DNA of 64,000 nt from CAYMKL01 sp964390805 (lineage in GTDB: Bacteria; Chloroflexota; Anaerolineae; VGOG01), in the NCBI GenBank assembly GCA_964390805.1, contig CAYMKL010000015.1, positions 1-64,000 of the forward strand, written 5' to 3'. The translations under genes were made by a program, and so were the position numbers. Position 1 is the first letter of the stretch; every line of letters begins with the position of its first letter. Positions 8,524-16,480 of this stretch are shown piece by piece. The notes beneath the pieces were generated by a model. The model searched no databases and had not been told where the DNA came from. It was given only the letters and a program-made list of their open reading frames with translations.

Positions 8524-8559
8524 CTCAAGGGGGCTTGCAGCTCTTGAAAGGTACGCAAA

Positions 8560-11500
8560 ATGAAAGATGTAGATAAGACCAAAGAGCAGCTCAGAAATGA
8601 ATTGGTAGAAATGCGCCAGCGGATCGCCGAATTGGAGGCGGCAGACACCGAACGGGTGCGGGCGGAGGAGGCGCTGCGCGAAAGTGAAGTCAAATACAGG
8701 CATCTTCTTGAGAGTATTCCCCAGAAGGTATTTTATAAGGACAGAAACTCGGTTTATGTTGTGGTGAATCATAGCTACGCGCGTGATTTCAATATGGCAC
8801 CAGAGGATTTTGTAGGAAAGACCGATTACGAATTCTTTCTCCAGGAACTGGCCGACAAATACAGGGCCGACGATAAGCGCATTATGCAGGCTGGAACAGC
8901 CGAAGAATTGGACGAGCAATACCTTAAGGACGGTGAAGAGCTTTCAGTTCACACCGTCAAAACGCCCGTTTTTGATGATGAAGGAAATGTAATTGGAATC
9001 TTGGGTATCTTCTGGGACATCACCGAGCGCAAGCGGGCGGAGGAGGCGCTAAAGCGGCGGGCAACCCAGTTGGCCACGGTGGGCGAGATTGGGCGGCAAA
9101 TCGCTTCTATCCTCGAACGCGATGAGTTGCTGCGTCAGATTGTCAACCTGTTGGAAGATGCCTTTGGCTGTCGCTATGTTTACATCCTTCTGCTTGACGA
9201 AGACTCACATGAGTTGGTGGCCAGAGCAGGGGCAGGACCTGGAAGGATGCTCGAAGGCACGCGGATTCCAGTTGAGGCAAGATCAATCAACGCCTGCGTG
9301 GCGAGAACTGGCAAGCCCCTATTGGCCAACGATGTTTCCAAAGAGCCCATGTACCTTCTCTTGGCGGAGATAGCAGATACGAAATCTGAGTTGGCCGTTC
9401 CCATCAAGGTTAAGGGCCAGGTCATAGGAACGCTAGACGTTCAGAGCGCGGAGCTCAACGCTTTCGATGAGAGCGACCTCTTCACCCTACAAGCCCTGGC
9501 TAGCCAGGCGGGGATCGCCATCGAGAATGCGTGGCTGTATGAGGAAGCCCAACGGAGGATTGGCGAGCTAGCGGGACTGCATGAGCTCTCTCAGGCCTTC
9601 AGTTCCATGACCGATGTGCGAGAGACGTACGGTGAGTTGACCAAGCGTATGGCCCGACTGATCGGCTGCCACGTGTGCATCATAGCCACGTACGACCACC
9701 AAATTCGAGAGATGCGGGCCCAACCCCCTGGCTATGGAGCACCCGACGAAATAGTCCAACCCTTCCGCTACAAGGTGGATGGGCCAGCCCGAGATGCCTG
9801 GAATTTCCGCCTCCAGGGGTCTCTCCTGGCTAATGATGTCACCCAGATACCAGACTTCTTCTCCCAGTGGGTGGAAGGCTTTGACCTCTTCAACCTCCTC
9901 ATCGTCCCTATGACCCACGAGGGGAGGATCACAGGTCTGGTCTATGCCTCCAACAAGCCCGGTGGCTTTGCAGAGGATGATTCTAAATTGCTAACCATTT
10001 TCGCCAGCCAAGCGGCTGTCATCATCGAGAACGCCCGGCTCTACGAGGAGACGAAGCGTTGGGCCGAGGAGATGACCAGTGTGTGCAACATCGGCGTCGC
10101 CACCACTTCCACCCGCGGCCTGGATGAGGTGTTGAAGTCGGTCTGCGAACAGGTCAGCCGCTTGATGGAGGTGTCCAGCTTCTACATCGCCCTCTACGAT
10201 GCAGATAGGGAGGAGCTATCTTTCGAGTTGGCCCTTGATGAGGGGGTGCCCGTGGAGAAGTTCAGCCGCAAATTGGCGGACGGGGCCGGCCTGAGTGGTT
10301 GGATCGTCCAGTCGAAACAACCCCTCCTGATCAGGGACGCGGAAAAAGAGGAGTTCCCGGTGGGGGCCATCGTGGTCGGTATGCCGGCCCGCTCCTGGCT
10401 GGGTGTGCCCCTCTTGTACATGGACCAGGTGGTGGGCGTCATGGGTGTCCAGAGCTACCAGCCCAATGCCTTCGACGAGGACGACCGGCAGCTTCTGTCC
10501 ACCATCGCTGCTCAGGTGGCCATCGCTATCGAGAACGCCCGCCTCTTCGCCGAAACCAATGGAAGGGCCAAAGACCTGGCCCTTCTCCTCGGCACCAGCA
10601 TCGCCATCTCCTCCAGCCTCGACCTGGATCAGATCCTGAAGACTGTGGCCCAGCAGATAATCGTCGCGTTGGTGGCCACCTTCTGTCGCATCACCTTGCT
10701 GGACGAGACAGGGGAGAACCTGGTCATCCGTGCTGTCTACCCTATTCGGGAACAGGAAGGAGGGGGCGATTTCGGCCAGCAATGCCCCTTGGCGGTGGTT
10801 CCCTGGCACAAGCGGGTGATCGAGACCGGCGGGCCGGTCGTCCTGCGCCAGGACGTGCCAGAGTTGGCCCTGTCGGACGAGGAGTGCGAATTGGTCCTGA
10901 CCAATGGGGTGCAATCGGCTGCTCTGGTTCCCTTGATCGTGGGTGGACGGGTGCTGGGCGTTATCTCTCTGGGAGAGGAACGGAGCTGGGAGCGCAGTCC
11001 CTTCACCCCGGAGAAGGTGCAGCTTTGTCAGAGCATCGCCGCCCAGGCCGCCGTGGCTATCGAAAACGCCCGCCTGTACGAGGAACTCCGGCAGAGCTTT
11101 CTTCAGACCATCGCGGCCCTGGCCGCCGCCGTAGATGCCAAGGACACTTACACTGGCGGCCATTCCCAACGCACCACAGAGCTGGCAGCGGCCATCGCCC
11201 AGGAGTTAGGGCTAAGCGAGGCGGAGATCGAACTCATCCGCTATGCGGGCCTCCTGCATGACGTGGGCAAGATCGGCATCAGCGAGCAAATCCTGGGCAA
11301 GCCAGGCCCCCTGACTGAGAGAGAATGGGGGGATATTCGCAGACATCCTGCTCTTGGTGCTAACATCGTGGAGAGGGCTGCTGCGCTATACGAGCTGGTG
11401 CCGGTTATTCTGCACCATCACGAGCACTACAATGGCCAGGGCTATCCGGATGGATTGACGGGAGAGGACATTCCCCTCAAAGCTCGCATCCTGGCCGTGG

Positions 11501-11676
11501 CCGATGCCTACGAGGCCATGACATCCGATCGGGCCTACCGGCCGGCTATGACAGGGGAGCGGGCCCTGGTCACCTTGCAACAGGGGGCGGACAAGCAGTG
11601 GGATGGCAAGGTGGTGGATGTTCTTAACAGGATCATCCGAGAACAAGACCATTGTGGTGAATCGAATTCAGTCTGA
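8560..11676 (+). CDS. PAS / four GAF / HD-GYP cyclic-di-GMP phosphodiesterase
   Basis: 1038 residues. The coil at 1-40 (KTKEQLRNELVEMRQRIAEL) parallels the preceding protein. A PAS domain (about 45-155) ends in GIFWDITERKRAEEA. Four GAF domains follow at about 170-325, 335-490, 500-660 and 665-840, each closing with a variant of 'AAQVAIAIENARL'. The HD-GYP domain (about 845-1025) has the HD pair in LLHDVGKIGI, the HHHEHYNGQGYPDGL motif with the GYP signature, and ARILAVADAYEAMTSDRAYRP. It should hydrolyse cyclic di-GMP under control of small ligands bound by the GAF units. Together with the two upstream cyclases it forms a complete make-and-break module. Confidence 0.93.
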   Translation: MKDVDKTKEQLRNELVEMRQRIAELEAADTERVRAEEALRESEVKYRHLLESIPQKVFYKDRNSVYVVVNHSYARDFNMAPEDFVGKTDYEFFLQELADKYRADDKRIMQAGTAEELDEQYLKDGEELSVHTVKTPVFDDEGNVIGILGIFWDITERKRAEEALKRRATQLATVGEIGRQIASILERDELLRQIVNLLEDAFGCRYVYILLLDEDSHELVARAGAGPGRMLEGTRIPVEARSINACVARTGKPLLANDVSKEPMYLLLAEIADTKSELAVPIKVKGQVIGTLDVQSAELNAFDESDLFTLQALASQAGIAIENAWLYEEAQRRIGELAGLHELSQAFSSMTDVRETYGELTKRMARLIGCHVCIIATYDHQIREMRAQPPGYGAPDEIVQPFRYKVDGPARDAWNFRLQGSLLANDVTQIPDFFSQWVEGFDLFNLLIVPMTHEGRITGLVYASNKPGGFAEDDSKLLTIFASQAAVIIENARLYEETKRWAEEMTSVCNIGVATTSTRGLDEVLKSVCEQVSRLMEVSSFYIALYDADREELSFELALDEGVPVEKFSRKLADGAGLSGWIVQSKQPLLIRDAEKEEFPVGAIVVGMPARSWLGVPLLYMDQVVGVMGVQSYQPNAFDEDDRQLLSTIAAQVAIAIENARLFAETNGRAKDLALLLGTSIAISSSLDLDQILKTVAQQIIVALVATFCRITLLDETGENLVIRAVYPIREQEGGGDFGQQCPLAVVPWHKRVIETGGPVVLRQDVPELALSDEECELVLTNGVQSAALVPLIVGGRVLGVISLGEERSWERSPFTPEKVQLCQSIAAQAAVAIENARLYEELRQSFLQTIAALAAAVDAKDTYTGGHSQRTTELAAAIAQELGLSEAEIELIRYAGLLHDVGKIGISEQILGKPGPLTEREWGDIRRHPALGANIVERAAALYELVPVILHHHEHYNGQGYPDGLTGEDIPLKARILAVADAYEAMTSDRAYRPAMTGERALVTLQQGADKQWDGKVVDVLNRIIREQDHCGESNSV

Positions 11677-11746
11677 TGGTGGATGCTTGCTTGAAGCTTT
11701 TTATCGAGAAGGGGTTTGAGTTCGAATAGGGCAAGGAGGTGGAGAG

Positions 11747-13108
11747 ATGAAGAAGTTGTGTTTTGTTCTAACCCTGGCGCTAGCCGTGGGCTTGTTGGTA
11801 GGCCTGACTACAGGCACCGCTGTTTCGGTTGCCTATCCCGGCAAGAAGATTCAGATTCCCAGCATCAACGTCGAGGATGACTGGAGCACCTGGATACAGG
11901 CGCAGAACGTGGGAGATGATGATACCGGGGCCATAGTTTTCTTCTGGGGGGAGTATTCGGGCTTGTGTCCCTCTAACTCTCCTGGGCCAACAGCACATGC
12001 GTGTCAGAGAATCGTCAAGAATGGTGTTTGGACGCTGCGAGGTGCTATCCCTACCGAGGCTAAGGCAGCCATCATCTATTCGGTAGACAAGGATGTCTTC
12101 GATGAAGCCTGTCAGGCGTCTGGTGACGCCGTCGGCGACACTTCTGCCTGGATGCAGTGGAGAAGCAAATACCAGGGCACTGGGCAGCCCCTGGCGGTGG
12201 TTGTTTTGCGTTTTGGCCCCAACAGCTCTCACAGTTCCTACATGGGCATCTCTGAGGCCATGGAGGGGACGCCACCCTATGAGTACTATGCTCTCTATCT
12301 GGTGAAAGAGTACCAGGGCGAGAACTCCCAGCTTTCTATCCAGAACTCGGGCGATTATTGCGTCTCTGTTTGGATCGAGTATAGAGGCGACTGTGGTCTT
12401 CTCGTCCTGCAGCACTTCGAGGCGCTGGCGCCAGGGGAGGCTCTGCACATAAGGTTGGAAGATATTGAGGAGATACCTACAAACTGGCTGGGTACGGCCT
12501 TCATCAGAGCGGCCCAACCGTTGGGAGTCGTTGTAGAGCACATGAACGTTTCCCCAACCCCCACCAGCACCGTAATGCCGACACCGACTGCAACTTCAAT
12601 CAGCACCCCGACTCCCACGCCAACTGGGACTCTCATGCCGACGCCGACTCCAACTGGCACGCCGACGCCTACTCCGACGGGCACATCTATGCAGAATGAC
12701 ACTCCCACGCCGACTCCAACGGCCACGCCTACAGGAACTGTGACCGCACGTGTGTATCTGCCGCTTGTCTTCAAAGGCTACGGCTCTAATCCTGTGGTGA
12801 GTACCGTGCACATGAGCGACACCCCCTATGGGCCGCCAGTGACTCAGTTTCTCTCGGGGACAACCGCCGTCTACGTGGTTTTCAGCTACTCTGATATGCA
12901 AAACGACGATATCAGGGTAAGGATTTATGACCAGGTAGGCAGTATCCTATTCGAGCAGGTCCAGGCCTACATGGGGTCTGGGACGGAGTCCATTGAGGTA
13001 TCGGGTCCAGGAGGAGTTTTTGCTGACGGCTGGTACGTCACCAACGTGTATTCGTATAGCGATTTGTTCCCGATTGAGACCGTCCTTTGGGATGTTGGGG
13101 AGCGCTGA
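11747..13108 (+). CDS. Secreted protein with Pro/Thr-repeat linker
   Basis: 453 residues. A signal peptide (about 1-30; LTLALAVGLLVGLTTGTAVSV) is followed by an extracellular beta-rich region (about 31-265) of unknown fold, a Pro/Thr-rich linker (about 268-335; many PTPT/PTPTGT units) and the motif VYLPLVFKGY at about 338, which is typical after such linkers in Chloroflexota surface proteins. About 110 further residues form a second beta-rich domain. An AAGGAGG site precedes ATG 11747. No catalytic motif is recognised. It may be a surface adhesin or matrix protein, which would fit its place behind the cyclic-di-GMP genes, but that link is inference. Confidence 0.8.
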   Translation: MKKLCFVLTLALAVGLLVGLTTGTAVSVAYPGKKIQIPSINVEDDWSTWIQAQNVGDDDTGAIVFFWGEYSGLCPSNSPGPTAHACQRIVKNGVWTLRGAIPTEAKAAIIYSVDKDVFDEACQASGDAVGDTSAWMQWRSKYQGTGQPLAVVVLRFGPNSSHSSYMGISEAMEGTPPYEYYALYLVKEYQGENSQLSIQNSGDYCVSVWIEYRGDCGLLVLQHFEALAPGEALHIRLEDIEEIPTNWLGTAFIRAAQPLGVVVEHMNVSPTPTSTVMPTPTATSISTPTPTPTGTLMPTPTPTGTPTPTPTGTSMQNDTPTPTPTATPTGTVTARVYLPLVFKGYGSNPVVSTVHMSDTPYGPPVTQFLSGTTAVYVVFSYSDMQNDDIRVRIYDQVGSILFEQVQAYMGSGTESIEVSGPGGVFADGWYVTNVYSYSDLFPIETVLWDVGER

Positions 13109-13119
13109 GGAGATGAGAC

Positions 13120-13404
13120 ATGGCTAAGAAAAGAGCCCACGTTTTCGTCAGCGGTTGGGTGCAGGGTGTCTTCTTCCGGGCCGAGACCCGCGACCTGGCC
13201 CGCCAGTTGGGCGTGACCGGCTGGGTCAGAAACCTGTGGGACGGGAGGGTGGAGGCTGTCTTCGAGGGGGAGGACTGGGCTGTCGAACGGCTGGCAACCT
13301 GGTGCCGCCGGGGTCCCCGCGGTGCGCACGTGGACGACGTTGATGTAACTTATGAAGACCACACTGGCGAGTACGAAACTTTCAGTGTTCGATACAGTGG
13401 CTAG
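13120..13404 (+). CDS. acyP: Acylphosphatase
   Basis: 94 residues, the full family length. The phosphate-binding loop with catalytic Arg (GWVQGVFFRAETRDLARQLG) and the GWVRNLWDGRVEAVFEG strand with catalytic Asn are both present. It hydrolyses acyl phosphates such as 1,3-bisphosphoglycerate or acetyl phosphate in the cytosol. It starts 11 bases after the secreted-protein stop, with GGAGATGAG just upstream. Confidence 0.95.
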   Translation: MAKKRAHVFVSGWVQGVFFRAETRDLARQLGVTGWVRNLWDGRVEAVFEGEDWAVERLATWCRRGPRGAHVDDVDVTYEDHTGEYETFSVRYSG

Positions 13405-13457
13405 CAAGTCAATTCCAAATACCCAATATCTAATACCCAAAGGAGGGAGGAACATCA

Positions 13458-14408
13458 ATGAAGATGGACAAGGTTTCACAAGCAATGGAGCGGGTGGGCG
13501 TTCCCGGCAGAGATGCCTACGATCTTCCCACCAGCCAGAAGCGCTTCCCCGACGGAGCCTGGTACCGCATGGAGGTCTCCGGCGTGGAGCGACCCAAGGT
13601 GCTGGAGGCCGTCATTGACGAGTCGCAGAAGCGGAACATGCCCATCCACCGCCTGATCTCGGTGGTGATGGGAGCCACTCTGCTAGACAAGGCGGAGCTG
13701 AAGGACTTCGCTCAGATGGCCGCCGACGCCAAGATGGAGGTTATCCTGACCCCTGGCCCTCGCTCTGCCTGGGACACGGGGCGGCAGTTGGTTACTCCAG
13801 AGGGGGGGCTCTCCGGCCTGCGCTTTCGCGGCTCCGACCAGTTGCGGCAGGTCATCACCGACATCATGACTTGCATCGGCATAGGCTTCCGGGGGTTCTT
13901 GGTGATTGACGAGGGGCTGCTCTGGCTCCTTAACGAGATGAAGAAGAACGGCGACATCCCGGAAGACGTGATCTTTAAGGTCTCCATCTATGCTGGCCAT
14001 GCCTCGGCCGCGGGTGGCAGGGTGCTGCAAATGCTGGGGGCGGGCACGTTTAACCCTGTGGCCGACCTCAGCCTGCCCCAGTTCGCTTCCATCCGGCAGG
14101 CCATTGACATCCCGATGGATCTTCACATCATGCTCGCCGAGTCCTTTGGCGGCTACGTCCGCATCTACGAAGGCCCGGAGATGGCTCGCCTGTGTGCGCC
14201 GTGCTACTTCAAGATCGAGCCAGGCCCAGCGTGCGCAGCCGGCCCAGGGGCTCTCTACAAGCCGTGGGTGGATGAGGGGATGCTGGCCCACTGGGCGCGG
14301 GTGAAAGTCAAGTACGCCCAAATCATCCACGAGATCATCCAGGAGAACTTCCCTGAGGCCACCATGTCGGAGCCAGGGCCTGCGGATTTGGCCATTCCGA
14401 AGCCGTAG
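13458..14408 (+). CDS. Conserved protein, probable TIM barrel (U32-peptidase-like in homologues)
   Basis: 316 residues, no signal peptide or membrane segment. The sequence has alternating strands and helices typical of a TIM barrel: IHRLISVVMGATLL, AKMEVILTPGPRSAWDTG, GFRGFLVIDEGLLWLLNEM, VIFKVSIYAGHASAAGG, GTFNPVADLSLPQFASIR, IPMDLHIMLAESFGGYVRIYEGPEMARL. A single CAPCYF and a CAAG near the end supply four cysteines in total with C136. I recall similar proteins being labelled U32-peptidase-like, but I cannot confirm the assignment and no catalytic residues are obvious. Its position directly before the DapA-Fae fusion suggests a shared pathway. The AGGAGGGAGG upstream supports the ATG at 13458 (or 13464). 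Confidence 0.6.
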   Translation: MKMDKVSQAMERVGVPGRDAYDLPTSQKRFPDGAWYRMEVSGVERPKVLEAVIDESQKRNMPIHRLISVVMGATLLDKAELKDFAQMAADAKMEVILTPGPRSAWDTGRQLVTPEGGLSGLRFRGSDQLRQVITDIMTCIGIGFRGFLVIDEGLLWLLNEMKKNGDIPEDVIFKVSIYAGHASAAGGRVLQMLGAGTFNPVADLSLPQFASIRQAIDIPMDLHIMLAESFGGYVRIYEGPEMARLCAPCYFKIEPGPACAAGPGALYKPWVDEGMLAHWARVKVKYAQIIHEIIQENFPEATMSEPGPADLAIPKP

Positions 14409-14421
14409 GCAGGAAGCGTTC

Positions 14422-14466
14422 AGGTGCCAGGTACTTTCATCGGCCATTCGCAAGTGCCTGGCACCT
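14422..14466. repeat. Inverted repeat in the gap before the first DapA-Fae gene
   Basis: Arms aggtgccaggtactt (14422-14436) and aagtgcctggcacct (14452-14466), 15 bases with one mismatch. No T-run follows, so it is more likely a REP-type palindrome or an mRNA stem-loop than a terminator. Confidence 0.6.
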
Positions 14467-14488
14467 TGATCGAAAAGGAGTAACGCAC

Positions 14489-15928
14489 ATGAACAATGCA
14501 TCACAGCAAAGCAAGTTACCTTTTCTCCCCGGCGTCTTTCCAGCCCTGGTGACGCCTTTCGACAGGGACGAGGAAGTGGATGAGGGCGCGTTTCGCGGTC
14601 TCATCCGCCAGGTGATTGACCACGTGGACGGATTGGTGCCCTGCGGCACCACGGGCGAGTTCCCCTATCTATCGGTGGAGGAGCATAAGCGGCTGATTGA
14701 GATCGCTGTCGAGGAATCGAGAGGCAAGCCCGTTATCGCTGGCACGGGAGCTCCCTCGACCCGCCAGGCCATCGAGCTGGCGGAAAACGCCAGGGAGGCC
14801 GGAGCCAGCGCGTGCCTGGTGGTGACGCCTTACTATCTCCATCCTTCGGACAAAGGCGTCTACCAGCATTTCTACGAACTCGCCAAGGCGGTGGACATTC
14901 CCATACTACTGTACAACATCCCCCAGGTGGTGGGCGCCTACCTGCCCCGCACCGTCGTCGAGGACCTGGCCGACATTGACAACATCGTGGGCCTGAAGGA
15001 TTCCTCCGGCAACCTGACCTATACCATGGAGGTGCTGGAGATGGTCCAGGGGCGCATTGACGTGTTCATCGGCCACGACGAGGTAGTGTTGCCCGCCCTG
15101 GCTGGTGGCTGCTCAGGGATGATCCTGGCCAGCGCCAACGTCTTCCCTGAGGTCTGGCAGCGAGTCTTCCAGGCAGTGCGGGAGGGCGATATGGCTACCG
15201 CTAGAGAGTGGCAGATGAGGGTGCAGAAGCTGGCCCGCATCTTCTGCCGCCACGGCGGGGGAGTAGCGGTCAAGGCGGCCCTCAACATGATGGGCGTCAA
15301 GGTTGGGCGGCCGCGCCGACCACTAAAGCCCACGGGCGGAGCGTTGATCCACGAGACGCGAGCTGAGATCCGAATGGAGCTGGAGAAGCTGGGCAAGGTT
15401 GAGGTTTCGGGTTCTGAGTTTCGGGTTTCGAGTGACGCTTTGGAGGAGCGGTTCGGCGATCTTGGCTTGTTGGCCGAGGTCATCAGGGAGGCGGGGCTCA
15501 GGCTGGGCAGCGGGGCGGCGGGCCAGGGGGCGGAGTGGGTACAGCTTGACCTGGTAGCCGGGCCGAAGGCGGGGCCGCTGGGTGATGCCTACGCCTATCA
15601 ACTGACCTATCCCCTCCATCGCCGCGAGGCACTGACCACCATCCTGGAGCCCAACCTGACTGTGCGCCCACCGACGCTGATCCTGCCTACGCTGGAGCAG
15701 AAGAACTTGCGCCAAGCCAACATGATCTACGGCCCGACCCAGGCAGCGGCGGCCAAGGCCATCGTGGATGCTCTGGAGCGAGGGGTGATCCCGGAGGCAG
15801 CCATACATGATGAGGTGATGATCGTCCTGGCCACGGTAGATCCCAGGGCCCTGGATCGCCACGCCCTGCACAAGAACGTGTACGCGGCGATGGTGGGGGC
15901 GATTGGGCAGGCGTTCGGGCGTGCGTAG
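14489..15928 (+). CDS. DapA-family class I aldolase fused to a Fae-like domain, copy 1
   Basis: 479 residues. Residues 10-300 form a dihydrodipicolinate synthase/N-acetylneuraminate lyase-type barrel: GTTGE (53-57), the catalytic Tyr142 in LLYNIPQ and the Schiff-base Lys170 in IVGLKDSSG. After a linker (about 301-320) encoded by short tandem repeats comes a C-terminal domain (about 322-479) like formaldehyde-activating enzyme: VQLDLVAGP, LTVRPPTLILPTLEQKNLRQA, MIYGPTQAAAAKAIVDALERG and a final KNVYAAMVGAIGQAF. The histidine expected in the Fae 'H-[IV]-D-L' motif is Gln352 here, so Fae chemistry may be lost in this copy. ATG 14489 has AAAGGAG upstream. The true substrate is unknown. Confidence 0.8.
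   Translation: MNNASQQSKLPFLPGVFPALVTPFDRDEEVDEGAFRGLIRQVIDHVDGLVPCGTTGEFPYLSVEEHKRLIEIAVEESRGKPVIAGTGAPSTRQAIELAENAREAGASACLVVTPYYLHPSDKGVYQHFYELAKAVDIPILLYNIPQVVGAYLPRTVVEDLADIDNIVGLKDSSGNLTYTMEVLEMVQGRIDVFIGHDEVVLPALAGGCSGMILASANVFPEVWQRVFQAVREGDMATAREWQMRVQKLARIFCRHGGGVAVKAALNMMGVKVGRPRRPLKPTGGALIHETRAEIRMELEKLGKVEVSGSEFRVSSDALEERFGDLGLLAEVIREAGLRLGSGAAGQGAEWVQLDLVAGPKAGPLGDAYAYQLTYPLHRREALTTILEPNLTVRPPTLILPTLEQKNLRQANMIYGPTQAAAAKAIVDALERGVIPEAAIHDEVMIVLATVDPRALDRHALHKNVYAAMVGAIGQAFGRA
15401..15434. repeat. Short tandem repeat encoding the interdomain linker, copy 1
   Basis: Units of gtttcggg / gtttcgag (aggtttcggg, gagtttcggg, tttcgagtga) lie exactly between the aldolase and the Fae-like domains. 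The second fusion has the same type of repeat at 17375-17414. Confidence 0.65.
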
Positions 15929-15982
15929 GAAGTTTGGGTGTCAGGCGGTGATCATCGTGGAGGAAGAGAGGGGCATTCGATC

Positions 15983-16040
15983 AAGTGAGTAACGAGGCCA
16001 TGAGTAACGAGTTAACGAGGTGCTCGTTACCTCATTATTG
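15983..16040. repeat. Short tandem/palindromic repeat (gagtaacgag units)
   Basis: Several copies of taacgag or its complement (gagtaacgaggc, gagtaacgag, taacgaggtgctcgtta) upstream of the small Cys-rich gene. The last copy forms a palindrome around gtg. No coding frame. Confidence 0.7.
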
Positions 16041-16064
16041 ACTGGAAGAATTGGAGGTGACATA

Positions 16065-16259
16065 ATGAAAGAATGTAACCAAGACAAGAACCTGGCCAAA
16101 TGCGCTTGCACCTACGAGCCTTGCAGCCGCAAGGGGCTATGCTGTGAGTGCATCATGTACCATAAGCGATACGGCGAGTTGCCCGGCTGTCTGTTCCCGC
16201 CAGAGGTGGAGCGAACCTACGACCGCAGCATCGCCCGCTTCGTGAGCACCTATAAGTAG
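16065..16259 (+). CDS. Small cysteine-rich protein (DUF6485-like)
   Basis: 64 residues from ATG 16065, preceded by TTGGAGGTGACATA. Eight cysteines in a compact pattern (C5, CAC, CSRKGLCCEC, GC) suggest a metal- or iron-sulfur-binding protein. The pattern 'CACTYEPCSRKGLCCECI' followed by YHKRYGELPGCLFPPE matches my memory of the DUF6485 family, whose function is not known. It lies between the two DapA-Fae fusions and so may serve the same pathway. Confidence 0.75.
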   Translation: MKECNQDKNLAKCACTYEPCSRKGLCCECIMYHKRYGELPGCLFPPEVERTYDRSIARFVSTYK

Positions 16260-16265
16260 CGACAG

Positions 16266-16457
16266 CTCCCTCCCCCTCATAGGGGGAGGGTTGGGGTGGG
16301 GGTGACTGGCTCGCTGAGACTCACCCTCCCCCGGCCCCTCCCTCTGAGGGAGGGGGGAGCACGCACCTCCCTCCCCCTGTGAGGGGGAGGGTTGGGGTGG
16401 GGGTGGCGGCATCGCTGAGGCTCACCCTCCCCCGGCCCCTCCCTCTGAGGGAGGGGG
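16266..16457. repeat. Two tandem copies of a 91-bp G/C-rich palindromic repeat
   Basis: Copies at 16266-16356 and 16367-16457, start to start 101 bases. Each contains two palindromic blocks (ctccccct...agggggag and cctccctc...gagggagg) joined by ttggggtgggggtg. It is read in frame with the downstream gene but has low-complexity composition and is not thought to be coding. Confidence 0.85.
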
Positions 16458-16480
16458 AAATATGCATAGAGGAGGCCATT

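Noticed and set aside
10216..11169. Long open frame (317 codons) on the minus strand within the HD-GYP gene
   Set aside because: It lies wholly opposite a gene with clear GAF and HD-GYP motifs, is His/Gly/Gln-rich as expected from reverse reading of GC-rich codons, and has no ribosome site or family motif. The same applies to 16484-17473, 18547-19608 and 43624-44583 on the minus strand.
12540..12760. Tandem repeat in DNA as a CRISPR or satellite
   Set aside because: The repetition (ccgactccaac-type units) is codon-phased and encodes the Pro/Thr linker of a secreted protein.
16266..16457. CRISPR array
   Set aside because: Only two copies of 91 bases with a 10-base gap, palindromic and G/C-rich, and no cas genes. 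This is a REP-like duplication.
16379..16480. Longer N-terminus for the second DapA-Fae protein
   Set aside because: The 34 extra codons are the translation of the second 91-bp repeat copy; GTG 16481 has a good ribosome site and aligns with the first protein's start.
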